DNA of 64,000 nt, from NCBI GenBank assembly GCA_001600875.1, contig BCLD01000003.1, positions 443,785 through 507,784 of the forward strand, written 5' to 3'. Positions 32,420 to 46,498 of this stretch are shown here, piece after piece. The position numbers and the translations under genes are program-made. Under the pieces are notes generated by a model. It saw only the letters and a program-made list of their open reading frames with translations, made no database searches and was not told the origin of the DNA. Source of the DNA: Solicoccozyma terricola (lineage: Eukaryota > Basidiomycota > Tremellomycetes > Filobasidiales > Piskurozymaceae). How positions within the stretch are numbered: position 1 is the first letter of the stretch; every line of letters starts with the position of its first letter.

Positions 32420-35400
32420 TCACCACACGCCACCAACACCTTGTTCCGAATCCTCTCCCCCGACTGGGACTACTACAGTTTCCGCTACCAAATCCGCATC
32501 CTCGTCAGGCAGATCCGTCGTACCTTTGCTCGGCGTGTAGACTACCGTCTGCATCGCAGGGCCTTCCCGTGAATACCTCTCAACGAGGTCCACCATGTCG
32601 ACGTTGCTTTTCGATCGCAATCGGGTGGTCGGTTTGGCGGGTGAAAGCGTGAGATGCGCGACGACGCTTCCCCGGCGGCTGTGACGAGGACGTTCCGACC
32701 GTGGGCTAGGAAGAGCGTACGTCTGGTTGGTTGGCGGCGTACTCGGCGTAAAGCCCCCATTCGACGGCGTGAGGAATGAGACGGAAGGTCGTCGACGGGT
32801 TTGGGACATGGTGGCCTTGTTGGTGAATGAAGAGATTGCACGGCGAAGGAGTGGTGGCTTGGGTGTGTCGGTCCCGCTGCCGTACGGCGTTTCCTCGGGG
32901 GTATCGGATGGCGCACGTTTACGGACAGGTCTTTCTGGCGGCTTGATGGTCTCCGACGTCCCAAATACGTCCTCCAACGGTCCTTCTTCGCTCTGCACCT
33001 CGGTTCCGTCACTCCGCACGAGCGTAAGCCCTGCGGCAGCGATCTCATTGTCCACCTTGTCAACTCCTGCTGCGGAATCGATACTGCCGCGAGTACTTTC
33101 GGTCGTGTCCACACTCGACGACCTAGGCGGCCCCGATTCGTCGTTATTTGCGTAGTCCATCGCAAAGGTACGTGTCAACATCTCCTTTGGCAGCGTGCGA
33201 TCGCGTTGCTTCAGGTTGTTGACGAATTTCCCAATCGATTGAAAAGCCACCGTTGCCGCCTCTAAGAATGGGAACGCTTGAAAAACGTGGACGGCGTCGA
33301 CGAACAGTTCGGACTTGACCTCGACGCCAGAAAGGGTCGCCTTGTGTGCGAGCAGGGTGATCTCATCGCGGAGTACTTCGGCGTCACCGCTGTAAGGGTG
33401 TATGTGGCCGGTGAGGTCGAGAGTGAGAGAATGAGAAATGGTCCGCACTCACGCCTGGATTAACATTGGGGGCAAGCCTGTAAAGTCGCCAAATAGCGGA
33501 CTGGCATATGGGTGCGTGAGGTAGTCCTGTGCATTAAGTAGATATGTCACATTATAGATGCAAACGCCATTTGTGTCTAGTTGAAGCTCACCCTCATGCC
33601 CTCGGGTCCCATGTAGCATTGTATCGGATTTAGGTGATCTGCACGAAAGCACCAGCATCAACCAGCGCCACCCGTCACCGCACCTACCGACCCGTCACTC
33701 ACCATTGCCATCCGGCATTGGGATCACATCAAACTTGGAGTTTTCATCCCAACTCCCACAACTCATCGTCATATCGACCCAGGGGCTCATGACGACCAGC
33801 GCTCTCGGCAACTGGTATCCTTCATCACGAAGATACATAGCGAGCGCGATCGCCAAACTCCCCCCGGCAGAATCACCCATCACAATGATATTTTCAGGAG
33901 AGATCTTGAGTGATTCGGTGAGTCGCATGTAGCCGCGGATGACGTCGTGGAGGGCGCAAGGGAAGCGGACCTCGGGAGAGAGGCGGTAGTTGATGGCTAT
34001 AGGAAGGGGATACGGCGGGGGTGTGTAATCAGCCAGTGCACTTAAGGGAAGGCTTGTTCCCCGCCGACTGCGCTCACCAAACACTCTAGCGTCGCATACT
34101 TTGCTGATCGCGATGGTAATCAATCTATGTGTTGACGCCGTTCCAAGGTAGTACGCGCCTGACCACATACGAGAATCCGTGAACACAATCAATACAGCGC
34201 CGCGTCACGCCCAAAACCCAACGGTAACCCACCGCCATGAATGTAATAGACCATCTTCTCAGTCGTCTTTCTTTTCCGATTCCGTGCCTCGGCGTCCGTA
34301 GTCAAAGACAGTGAACGCCCCAGTTTCGTCGTACTCGGCGTGACACCTGTCACCGCCGATTCCCTTTGAGTTGAGACATCTCTACTTCTACTCCCTCTGA
34401 ACGATCCTCTCCGTAGACTCTCCCCTGACACTTCTCCCACGGCATCCTTGAACCGCTCGGCCTTTAATCGTTTCCAAACGTTTCTGCCTACCACCCATTC
34501 ACCGGAAAGCTCGCGATCTCCTAATTCTGCGGCGTCCATGTTGCTGGGACCGCGTGTTTTGTTTTCGCATCAGCAATCGAGTTGCATCGATTGTTCCAGG
34601 TCGAGAATCTAATCCCGCACTCACCGGAAGAACCCACGCAACGGTTCTTTCCGCTTCTTTACGAGGAAGGTGATTGGGGTCACCATCGCATCAGGTGGTA
34701 ACGGGAGAAGATAATGCACGGAAATGAGTTGACGGATGAGGGTCTGTTGTGTAGTGGTAGCAGCGATTAGTCAGCACGTGCAATTCCTTCCTTCCACCGT
34801 CCAACCCTTGTTGACCATGACGATATCATCCGTGACTTGACGGTCAATCCCCCAGCCCAGAGTCATCAAGTCTACCACCATCAGTCAATGCACAGCCATC
34901 CCAACCTCTCCACCCTACCCTGATCAAAATATTGACTACCGAACTTCCCCAGGTACAACCCGATCACACTCACTATATCTGTCAAACTCGAATGAGCACT
35001 TAGATTCCTCATGAACGCGCATACCAACGTCATTCTGTGGATATCAAGAGAAAGGAGCGAGGGAGAGAACAATGTGTGTTTAGTTAAATCGTTGGGTGAT
35101 CCGAGTTCACTTCTGTCATTCGCACGAGAAACGGCCTCCGTCACCCGTGGTCTTCAAGTCTCAAACTCTAGCGAGCTTTTGACGTTTTTCCAAGGCGGTC
35201 GGTTCCTAGTTTGTGTAAAATAGAACAACTCCCTTGTTTGCTCGACAGCGAAGAGGACGACGGAGAGGAAGGGGAAAGGTAGACGAGTGTTCTTTGCAAC
35301 GCTCAGACAGACATAGTGCTCGCTATGCTCGCGTCAGAAAGTATTCTTCGCTGCGCTCGAAAAAGATAACGTGCGCTCGTCGGGTCAAGGGGCATTCTTG

Positions 35401-35970
35401 GCTACGCTCAGGCAGACATGAATGCTCGCCATACTTGCTTCAGAGTATGCTCTTCGTTGCGCTCAGGGAGACACGGACGATGCTCGCTCGCTGTGCTCCG
35501 CGTCAGAGACCACCGTACCACCGAATCACAAAGCATTATTCTTCGCTACGCTCAGAAGAAACCGTGCTCGCTTCGCTTGGGTTGCTCGGTCGGTGTACTC
35601 ACTCAATCCCCCAACTCTTCTTCGGCGGACCCCACACGGTAAACTTGACCAAATCTCCTAGGACATCCACCCCTTTACTCGCCAAGAACCAGACAAATCC
35701 GAGCCAGTTCTTGGAACTCCATCCTAGAATCCCGCCTTGAGGAGGAAGTCGTTGGGCGAGGAACGGGTCTACGCGTGACGAGGATGGGAGGGGTAGGGGA
35801 GTGCTCGCGGTTGTCGTGGTGGCGGTGGTGGTGACATCTGCTGCCGTTGAAGCGGTGGAAGCGGCCCGGACAGGGTAGGTGTAGGGAAGAAGATGGGAAG
35901 GAGTGAGAGAACGTGCAACGGGACGTGGAGAGAGGACAGGAGGAGCGGAAGGTTGCATGAGTGTTGACAT
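32420..35970 (-). CDS. Alpha/beta hydrolase, hormone-sensitive-lipase/arylacetamide-deacetylase type
   Basis: An esterase or lipase-like enzyme. The N-terminal exon is Ala/Thr/Pro-rich and ends in a hydrophobic stretch (NWLGFVWFLASKGVDVLGDL), possibly a membrane anchor. After a 568-nt intron come LVCAFMRNLSAHSSLTDI, DRQVTDDIVMVNKGW and a basic spacer. The catalytic domain follows: oxyanion motif HGGAYYLGTASTHR (joined across an intron), AINYRLSPEVRFPCALHD, nucleophile elbow GDSAGGSLAIALA, MSPWVDMT, YASPLFGDFTGLPPMLIQ, the acid in GDAEVLRDE and the histidine in DAVHVFQAFP. About 250 residues of Ser/Pro/Arg-rich, probably disordered tail follow, with many SP/TP and RRxS sites. The convergent aldolase ends 139 bp away. 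Confidence 0.88.
35290..35580 (+). repeat. Degenerate tandem repeat inside a hydrolase intron
   Basis: Within the 568-nt intron (35035-35602) the word TTCTTCGCTACGCTCAG recurs five times with changes (starts about 35290, 35344, 35396, 35450, 35539). It alternates with TGCTCGCTATGCTCGCG-like words (about 35317, 35422, 35480, 35563). A related word array lies at 46810-47000 in another gene's intron. Confidence 0.8.
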
Positions 35971-36463
35971 TTGATACTGGACGACGGCGTAGTGGGGGGG
36001 GGGGATTTGCGCGAGCTGATTGGTGGCAAGTTGAGTTACATGGGTCGATGAGGAGTGCTGCGAGGATATATTGCGATGATGTGTTGGATGCTGTGTGGCT
36101 GTGTGGCTGTTGTCACTTAAGATGCTGACAGCTGATGGTGATGACGACGGGGGAGGAGGGGACTCGGGGGGGCTGCAGTTGGGCGGCGAGAGCAGTGCGG
36201 CACCGCGGATCGGCGAAAAATTAATTTGTCAACCATGACGTGTCATAATCGCCACCCGGTTCCAAGATCACGTGGTTTGCTCGCGTGGCCGGTCTGCACC
36301 GCGGATCTGCAGTGGACCAAACCATTAATGATGACGTGGCACAATCCACCGGCTCCCCGGCTCCATGTGTATACCCGGACAAAGCCGGCCATATATCCAA
36401 GACCCAATCTATCCATCCACCATCTACCATGTTGACAGCATATATTTCATATTCACAGCAACC
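35971..36463. promoter_or_regulatory. Divergent promoter of the hydrolase and the NADP reductase
   Basis: Carries TGACGTGTCA at 36236-36245, ATCACGTGGT at about 36267, TGACGTGGCA at 36332-36341 and a CATATAT box near 36390, about 73 bp before the reductase ATG. The hydrolase side is GC-rich with G-runs and shows no TATA. Confidence 0.55.
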
Positions 36464-38194
<1,731 letters not shown>

Positions 38195-38497
38195 CCGTCG
38201 CCACCCGTCCTCACAACCGCCACCCGGGCTCTTATCTTTGCGTGTCACGTGATATTCATTTCCCCCCGGGTGCCTGGCCAATGTTTTTCCAATTTCCGAA
38301 AATATTTCCTATTCTAATCTGAATCTACACAACACATTTTCCAATATTTACGTGTTCGGGATGAGTTGGAAAGGGGTGCAAGTGGGAAAAAGGATATAGA
38401 AGAAAGGAGAGAGGGGGGGAAGGGGAGGGCTCATGTAGTCTGGTCTGCTCATCATCATCATCCATCCGTATCCCCATCCCATCGCAGCACTGCCATC
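38195..38497 (+). promoter_or_regulatory. Promoter of GCV2
   Basis: Contains the 13-mer GTCACGTGATATT at 38244-38256 (palindromic TCACGTGA core, E-box/Cbf1-type), also present upstream of the coiled-coil gene. AT-rich sequence follows at 38280-38345. Factor assignment is inference. Confidence 0.5.
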
Positions 38498-41400
38498 ATG
38501 TCGTCGTCCCTCATCGCACGTCGAACTGCTGCCATCGCTCTCACACGTCGGACTACCACAGCCACCACCCGCGCTCTCTCCACCTCCGTCCCACGTCTCA
38601 CTCCTTCTCCACACCCACATCCACGCCGCACCCACTCCTCACTCGCCATCGCAGACTCATCCCTCGCTCACAATGTCAACCTCCCATTCGCACACCCGCC
38701 ATCCAGCATATTCACACCGCTCGACACCTTCACACCGCGTCATATCGGTCCACGGGACTCTGACGTCGATGCCATGCTGCAGACCGTTGGGTACAAATCA
38801 ATGGAAGAATTCATAGACGCTTGTGTTCCAGCGTCCATTCGGATCAATGAACTCGCTGATAACGACGTCAGACCGTTTAGCGAATTGGAGTTGTTGAGGA
38901 GAGCAGAGAAGTTGGCAGAGGGGAATAAGAGGATGAAGAGTTATATTGGAATGGGGTGAGTGGGAAGAGGGGGGTGGGGGGTGGGAAAGGTGGCGAGGTC
39001 GATGGTATATCTGGATCGGACGGACAACTGATGACACAACGCCTCCGCGCAGATACCATAACGCCATCGTTCCACCCGTCATTCAACGGAATGTAAGTAG
39101 TTGGCTTTTTTTTCATCCACTACACCCCGTGTCATTAAACCCCTTCCTCCCCCCCCCCCCCCCCCCCCCCCCCAGGTCCTCGAAAACCCGGCTTGGTACA
39201 CCGCGTACACCCCATACTCCCCCGAACAATCCCAAGGTCGTCTCGAATCCCTCATCAATTTCCAAACCATCTCATCTTCTCTCACCGGTCTACCCATCTC
39301 CAATGCTTCCCTGCTTGACGAAGCAACAGCTGCAGCAGAAGCCATGGCAATGTGTCTCGCTACATCATCCAAATCAGCTTCTCCGACGAAATCAGGTAAA
39401 GTCTTCCTCGTAAGTGACGGTGTCAGTCCCGCCACACGCGCCGTCCTCCGTACTCGATCAAAAGGTTTCGGAATCACAGTAATCACCGTTTCCGACGCAG
39501 AGATCGAGAGTAAATTGAACGATCAAATCATCGGCGTCATGCTACAATATCCCGATGTTGACGGTGGTATCAAGGATTACGAATCTTTGACCCAAAAAAT
39601 CAAAGAAATAGGTGGGAAAGTCGTGGTAGCTTCAGATTTGTTGGCTTTGACCATGTTGAAACCACCTGGAGAATGGGGAGCGGATATTGTGTTGGGTAAC
39701 AGCGCTCGTTTCGGTAAGTCCTCCCGGGGGGGGTCGGTGGTGGTATCCTTGTCCCTCACCAGAACGCCACTGACCGGTCATTTCGCTCTTTTGTGGCTTC
39801 CCCCCGAACCCCCCAGGTGTACCAGCAGGATATGGTGGACCTCACGCCGCTTTCTTTTCATGCACCGACGCACTGAAACGAAAGATGCCAGGAAGATTGG
39901 TCGGACAATCGAAGGATACTCGCGGTGAGAAAGCCTACCGATTGGCTTTGCAGAGTGAGTGTGTGGGACGGGGGACATCACTCGGGAAAAGGGCCAGGCC
40001 GCTTCAGATCCTGATCTTTCTTTTACTCTCGAACTGTAGCGAGGGAACAACACATCAGGAGAGAAAAGGCTACTTCGAACGTGTGCACGGCGTGAGTGGC
40101 GCGGGACGTGCTTTTGGTGTCGTCGAAGAGTCGTCATCGCTGATCCTACTCCGCCCCCCACCAGACAAGCCCTGCTCGCCAACATGGCAGCGATGTACGG
40201 CGTCTACCATGGCCCAGAGGGTCTCCGTCGAATTGCCGGCAAGGTAAACGCGTTGACGAATGTCCTCAAAAACGCCATCGAGTCTATGGGCTTCAAGATC
40301 GTCAACCCTGATGGCCATTTCTTCGATACATTGACCATCGACGTCAGTGCCGCTGGATTGACCGCTGAGGAAGTCCATCAGAGCTCCGTGGAGAAGGGTA
40401 TCAATTTCAGACACATCGGGGTGAACACCATCGGAGTCACTCTCGATGAGAGCGTTGGGTTGTTGGATTTGACCGACATCATCAACGTCTTTGCTGAAGC
40501 CTCTGAGTCCGCTGCGAGGTCACCAGCCGACGTCTCGGCATTTGCGATGGAGAAACTCTCCCTTACCGCTGACAAGATGGTGAATGATATCCCCACCGCA
40601 CCAGCTTCCCTCGCCCGTCATACCCCATTCATGACGCAACCTGTCTTCAACACCCATCACTCCGAGACTGAAATGCTGCGATACCTCTACCAACTCCAGG
40701 AAAAGGACTTTTCCCTCGTTCACGGAATGATCCCACTCGGCTCATGCACGATGAAACTCAACTCCACCTCGTCCATGGTCCCGCTCAGTTGGAAAGAATT
40801 TGGCGGTGTTCACCCGTTCGCTCCGGTCGAGCAGAATCAGGGATACGCTCAAATCATAAAAGAGCTCGAGCACGATCTCGCCATCATCACCGGTTTCGAC
40901 GCGACCTCACTCCAGCCCAACTCTGGAGCCAGTGGAGAGTACGCTGGATTGAGTGTTATCAAGGCTTACCTTGAGAGTATCGGCCAAGGTCAGAGGGATA
41001 TCTGCCTGATTCCCGTCAGTGCGCACGGAACCAACCCGGCTTCCGCTTTCATGGCCGGTATGAAGGTCGTCCCCGTCAAGACATTGCAAGACGGATCCTT
41101 GGATCTCGATGATCTCCGCTCGAAAGCTGAAAAGCACAAGGACAGGTTGGCAGCGTTCATGGTCACATACCCTTCGACGTTTGGCGTGTTTGAAGAACAC
41201 GTCCAAACCGCCAACCAGATCATCCACGAACATGGTGGTCAAGTTTACTTGGATGGTGCCAACCTGAATGCTCAAATCGGACTGACCAACCCGGGAACGT
41301 GTGGTGCTGATGTTTGCCATTTGAACTTGCACAAGACGTTTGGTATCCCACACGGAGGTGGCGGTCCAGGAATTGGACCAATCTGTGTGAAATCCCACCT

Positions 41401-42530
41401 GGCGCCCTTCCTCCCTGGTCATCCGATCATCAAGACCGGTGGTGAACACGCTATCGAGGCCGTCGCTGCTGCACCTTGGGGATCCGCTTCTATCACGACC
41501 ATTTCCTGGTCATACATCAAGATGCTTGGAGGTCAGGGTCTGACCCAAACCGCCAAGCTTGCCATGTTGAATGCGAATTACATCGCTAAGCGACTCGAGG
41601 GTAGCTACACTTTGAAATACCACAACAAGGCTGGTTTAGTCGCTCATGAGTGTTTGATCGACTTTAATGAGTTTGACAAGATGGCGGGATTGAAGGTGAT
41701 GGATTTTGCAAAGAGGTTGCAGGATTACTCGTTCCATCGTGAGTTTGGTGGTGGTTGGCACGTAATTTTTACATTGATCGCTGAGATCTCGTCGTCTCGT
41801 CGTCTCCCTCTCCAATACTTTAGCTCCCACCGTTGCATGGCCAATCTCCACTGGAATGTTGATTGAGCCAACGGAGAGCGAGTCCAAGGCTGAACTTGAC
41901 AAGTGAGTTTTTTCACTGGTCAACTTTTTGAATGGTTGACATTTAAAATCTTTCCATCGAAACGCTGACAATGAAAATGTATTTCGTACGCAAAAGATTC
42001 TGTGACGCCATGCTCAGTATCCGCAAAGAGGTAGATGAGATTGTTACCGGCAAACAGCCTAAAACAAGCAACGTTATCAAGAACGCCCCTCATCCCATGG
42101 CATTACTTTCTGTACCTGATAGCGAGTGGAAGAAGTGAGTTTGCGCGGGGGAGAAGTATTGGATACCTCGGTGTGTTCCTGATTGTTAACCCCGCCCCCC
42201 CCCCCCCCCCAACCCCTCCAGCCCGTACTCTCGTGATAAAGCAGTGTACCCATTGCCTTACTTGCGCAAGAAGAAGTTCTGGCCAACAGTTACCAGGATC
42301 GATGATGGTGAGTTTCCCGTCCGCCTTGGTCTTCGGCCCAGGTGACAAACCTGAGGCGTGAGCGTTGAAATTTCTTCCATGGCTATGGCTGAACCATCCC
42401 TCCGTCTTTCCCCCCCTGCCTCACCCTCACAGCTTACGGAGATACCCACTTGATCTGCTCATGCGACTCTGTCGAAGACTACGCGAGTGGGGATATGACT
42501 ATCTCTGGTGGAATCACCAGCAATACTTGA
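38498..42530 (+). CDS. GCV2: Glycine dehydrogenase (decarboxylating), glycine cleavage P-protein, mitochondrial
   Basis: A PLP enzyme that decarboxylates glycine and passes the aminomethyl group to H-protein in the mitochondrial glycine cleavage complex. It starts with an Arg/Ser/Thr-rich, acid-free presequence ([20 protein letters not shown]). P-protein motifs follow: [26 protein letters not shown] then [61 protein letters not shown] then [82 protein letters not shown], and the PLP-lysine segment [18 protein letters not shown]. The C-terminus covers [17 protein letters not shown] and [12 protein letters not shown], ending GGITSNT. About 10 introns; one ends in 25 C directly against the AG (39149-39175). 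Full length and intact. Confidence 0.98.
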
Positions 42531-43181
42531 ATGGATAGTGGAACCAACGGTCCGGCCGACGACCCACATCTGCAGCTCAACACTGCCCCGGGTATACAAC
42601 CATCGCACTACCTAATTCTCCCGCGATTTTTTTCTTCTTTCTTTTAACGATATGATTCACCTCATGACCACCTGAAATGCCTTCTGGTATGTAGGGACTG
42701 ACTGCTTGTAACACGGATCTGATAAATGTACAATGTGGGGGGTGNNNNNNNNNNNNNNNNNNNNNNNNNNNNNNNNNNNNNNNNNNNNNNNNNNNNNNNN
42801 NNNNNNNNNNNNNNNNNNNNNNNNNNNNNNNNNNNNNNNNNGGGGGGGGGGACAGGGGGTGATGGTGATGGTGATGGTGGAGAGCAGGGTGGTGGTGGTG
42901 GTGGGGAGTAGAGAGTACCCAGTACCCAGTACCCAGTACCGAGTACGGACAGACAGGATGGCATGCAGACGAGCGAACGGTGGTTGTCCAGATAATGTGA
43001 TCCCATTCCACCGACCCCCGCACTCCATCCGTTGAACGCGTTGCGAATGGTATCTATCGTCCACGGTAGATGGAGAGATAGATAGATACATACATCACAT
43101 CCACAACTACCGACACCCCAACAGCCGACCACCCCTACAACCCATCTACGTCGCTACAACCCACCCACCCACCGACCCACC
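42531..43181. other. Intergenic region with an assembly gap and short tandem repeats
   Basis: Holds 97 N at 42745-42841, flanked by GGGGGGTG and ten G, so a G homopolymer is the likely cause. Further features are a GGTGAT/GGT array at 42858-42902, four GTACCCA-like 7-mers at 42916-42945, a GATA array at 43078-43090 and a CCCACC/CCGAC leader just before the TMEM115 ATG. No gene. Confidence 0.7.
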
Positions 43182-44790
43182 ATGCCCGCAATCTCCTTCC
43201 TTCCTTTCCTACAAACAGTTCCATTCGGCACACGTCTCCTCACATTCTCCCTCCTCTTCCTCACCCTCTCTGCCTATCTCATACGCGGACTTGCTTCTCG
43301 GCATTCAGATGTTGATGGTCAGTTACCATGGCAGGATCTCCCTTGGCTTGTCATGGTTCCAGGGAAGAGTTTCAAATATCCTTGGACGTTGTTGATCAGT
43401 GGATGGATAGAGATTAACCCGATCGAGGTGGGTTTGACAGAGTCTAGTCTGTCATCTAAAAAGTGTAACCAATCCTTACCCATCCCCCATCCCCCATCCC
43501 CCATCCCCCATCCCCCCCATCATCAAACAGTTCCTAATCTCCTTCATCACTCTTCCACTCGCATGTCGCTACCTCGAACGAGTATGGGGACTTCAAGAAC
43601 TCGTTCGTTTCTCAATCATAACAGTAGTCGGTTCAAACATCATCGCCTTTGGATTCAGTTGGTTGGCTTGGATGGCTATCGGACAAGAGGATATTTTCTT
43701 GTGAGTCATATGGTCTCCTTGTCGTTTCTGGTCAACACGTCGTAGCTCGTTGGGCTGATATTCCATCCGGGGTTGTTTTCCTTTTTCCTCACTCAGGCTT
43801 GGATCACCGTACAGAGGTCAAACTGCTCTTCAAACAGGTTTCTTGGTAGCTTTCACTCAATTGATTCCTGAACATCAAGTTCAACTGTTTGGAGCGATCA
43901 AGATTCGAGTCAAGGTGCGGGGATTTCCTTTTTTTTTTTTTTTCTTTTCTTTTTTTTTTTGACCAGGTCGTCGGTCGTACCGAGTTCATAACATTTACTT
44001 GAATTTTATCGTGTATACCCCCCCCCCCCCAACCCCCCACAGTCCCTACCAGGAATCTACCTCCTAGTCTCCAACGTCCTAACCATCATCCTAGGACCAT
44101 CACCATACATACTCATTCAATTCGGATTCTTCGTTGCATGGGCTTACCTTCGATTCTTTAAATTATCTGAGAATGGAGAATTTAGAGGTGATAGAAGTGA
44201 AATCTTTGCGTTTGCAATGTGGTTCCCTCCTGTTATTCGGTGAGTGAGCCGGGTCTTTTTCCTCTGAATACATGTTTTCGATGAAATTTTGGACCGATTT
44301 TTAACCCCCCCCCCCCCCTTTGTGATTTCTTTTCTTTTTCGTTTTTTTCTCTCTTTATCGCACCAAACAGACCATACGTATCCATCTTGGCCAACAACGT
44401 CTTCAAATTAGCAGTTCGATTCAAGGTCGTTCAATCTTGGGATGAACAATCGACAGGGAGTTACGCGATGCTTCCTGGACCAGGTGCATCCAGGGCTGAA
44501 GCTGAGAGGCGGAGGTGAGTGGGGTGGGGCCAGAGGGAAGCAATTAGATCTATTTCGTGCGACGTGCTGAACCCCCCCCCCCCCCCCCCCCCCCAACCAT
44601 CCCCAACAGAGCATTGGCTTTGAAAGCCCTCGACGCTAGAATGGCCAACGCACCATCCTCAACCGTACCGACCGGTACCACTTCCACAGGTGGTCCAACC
44701 GCTCTTCCACCTTCGACTTCCATCATTGGTTCTCCAGAGACAAAGGTAAAGGAAGTCATTCCAAAGGACGAGAAGAAGAATGATGAGTGA
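43182..44790 (+). CDS. TMEM115/DUF1751 family integral membrane protein
   Basis: A rhomboid-fold-like Golgi membrane protein; human TMEM115 acts in retrograde Golgi-ER traffic. After splicing: PFGTRLLTFSLLFLTLSAYL (TM1), YPWTLLISGWIEINPIE, FLISFITLPLACRYLERVWG (TM2 plus the WG motif), GSNIIAFGFSWLAWMAIG, YRGQTALQTGFLVAFTQLIP then EHQVQLFGAIKIRVKSLPGI (family signature), LVSNVLTIILGPSPYILIQF, GFFVAWAYLRFFKL, FRGDRSEIFAFAMWFPPVIR and PYVSILANNVFKL, then a soluble Ala/Ser/Thr-rich tail ending KKNDE. Catalytic Ser/His of active rhomboids are not evident. Several introns carry C runs (44018-44030, 44305-44318, 44572-44594) before the acceptor, and one a CATCCCCC array (43483-43515). Confidence 0.87.
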
Positions 44791-45231
44791 GGAGGGGGGG
44801 GGGGGAAGAGACCGAGACAGAGAAAGAGAAAGAGACGGAGACAGAGAGAGAAAATCATTGATCTCCCTCGCGTTAACGTAGTAGAGAGGTATGATTTTAC
44901 ATTACTCGTCGTTGTGTATGATGAAATGTGATCGTAAAAGAACAACCAGTCAAAGAATAGAGGGAGACTCTCGATGGGGGTGTTTTTTTGTTTTGTTTTT
45001 GGTTTACTTTGTTCGTCTTGATATATCTATCCCACGTAGCGTTGGGTTGAGAGGGGATACCGTCAACGGACTGGCCTTCGCATTGCTGCCATGGACGGGT
45101 CGCAGTGATATGATCGGTAGAAGCAGATGATGTGGACCCTGGAACCACGGGACCCAGTTTCTCAACACATCCTGAGGATTTTGAGACAGAGAGTATAAAA
45201 CGATGAAACATCTACGATACAACAACGCTCC
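44791..45231. other. Convergent 3' region between TMEM115 and RRP15
   Basis: Both neighbouring genes end here. It holds a 13-G run at about 44793-44805, a GAGACGGAGACAGAGA purine tract and a T-rich stretch near 44981-45005. No gene is supported. Confidence 0.5.
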
Positions 45232-46332
45232 TCACTTGCCACCTGACTTTATCATATCCAAAAACCCCTCTTTGGTCAACCTCTCTTCCCTTCCACCTCT
45301 ACCCAACACATTATCCTTTTCCTTTTTCGATTTCCGCTCATTGTTCACCAACGCCGCTGGGTTGGAAGGGTTAGTCTGAGAAGCGACCAGGATGGCGTTA
45401 AATAGCTTGACGACTATTGAAGGGGGGAGGGGGAGGGGGAGGGGAATCCCGTCGATGATATTTAGTACACGCGGTTATGGACTGAGGGAGAAACCGCGAC
45501 GACACGCATGCTGACGCCTCACTCACCACCTCTCTGAGCCACCTTTCTCAATCCCCTCTCCCATTCTTGACCACCAGCAGCCACCCCTTCTCTCGCCGAC
45601 CAACCTTCGATAACATCCTTAACCCTCGCTCTATCCTCTCTCTCCTGTTTCTCGACCTTGATAATCCTTCTCGCTTTGGCTTCAAGTGCGACCTTGGAAG
45701 ATGACGGTGGGAGAGGTTTGGATGATAGGGAGAGGATGGGGTTGGATTTCGAGGTCGTAGTACGTGGTCGTTTGGATGCGGGAAGGAGGGAGGGTTCAGA
45801 GGCGGAAGAGAGGAGAGAGGTTAGGGTAGCTCCGAATGTATCTGCTGATGTTGGTAGCTTGCGTTTCTCTGTGCAAGTGTTGTGTAACCAGTTGTTAACA
45901 AACATCAACCTCCAAGGGGGTATGACCTCCCCGTCACTCACTCGTATTCTTCTTTGACTTTTTCTTACTTCCATCTTTAGCCAAATCAATCTCATCCTCC
46001 GTATCCAACTCCTCGTCATCCTCCTCCTCCTCCTCCACTTCCACCTTTTCCAATCCCTCGATATCGTCCAAATCCATCTCATCGCCCATCACTTCATCTT
46101 CATCCCCTTCCAAGTCGGAAAACCCGGTCGCATTACTCTCTGCATCTGACGATTCACTCTCTTCCACTGGTGGTGGAGGCGGCGCCTTTTTCTTTCCTGA
46201 TGCTTTGGAGGATGGCGGTGGTGCATTCCGTGCATGAGGCTTCATTGCGGATTTGAGAGGTACTGAGAGGGTTGCTTTGGAGCCGGAAGGGCGAGCGGTG
46301 GTGGCTGTGGTGGCTGTGGTGGCCTGACGCAT
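45232..46332 (-). CDS. RRP15: Ribosomal RNA-processing protein 15
   Basis: A nucleolar factor for 60S subunit assembly (27S pre-rRNA processing). The N-terminus is Ala/Thr/Pro-rich and basic, then very acidic (DLEGDEDEVMGDEMDLDDIE, then a run of Glu). The Rrp15p domain follows: FGATLTSLLSSASEP, NPILSLSSKPLPPSSSKVAL, EAKARRIIKVEKQEREDRAR, VKDVIEGW, ERGLRKVAQRG, then across an intron VVKLFNAILVAS, and a basic tail RKSKKEKDNVLG to IKSGGK. The ERxLRKxAQRGVVKLFNA signature is diagnostic for the family. The stop TGA is at 45232. Upstream VTT gene lies on the same strand with 166 bp between. Confidence 0.93.
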
Positions 46333-46498
46333 GATGGTGATGCTGGGAGAATGGAATAGGATGAGTGAGGGGTTGATCTATGGATTGAATTGAAACTTTT
46401 GCGACGTCCTGGTTGACAAAATATTTATTTATTTTGCTGACATAATCAAATTCCCAATCTCCCCGCATCTACAGCATAGTATATATATTTCCATCACT

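Noticed and set aside
32542..33165. Long alternative frame overlapping the hydrolase tail
   Set aside because: Arg/Pro-rich shadow frame of a GC-rich coding exon with no motif.
43182..44790. Derlin/DER1 identity for the membrane protein
   Set aside because: The NPIE, TQLIPEHQVQLFGAIKIRVK and SEIFAFAMWFPP motifs fit DUF1751/TMEM115 better; Derlin signatures are missing.
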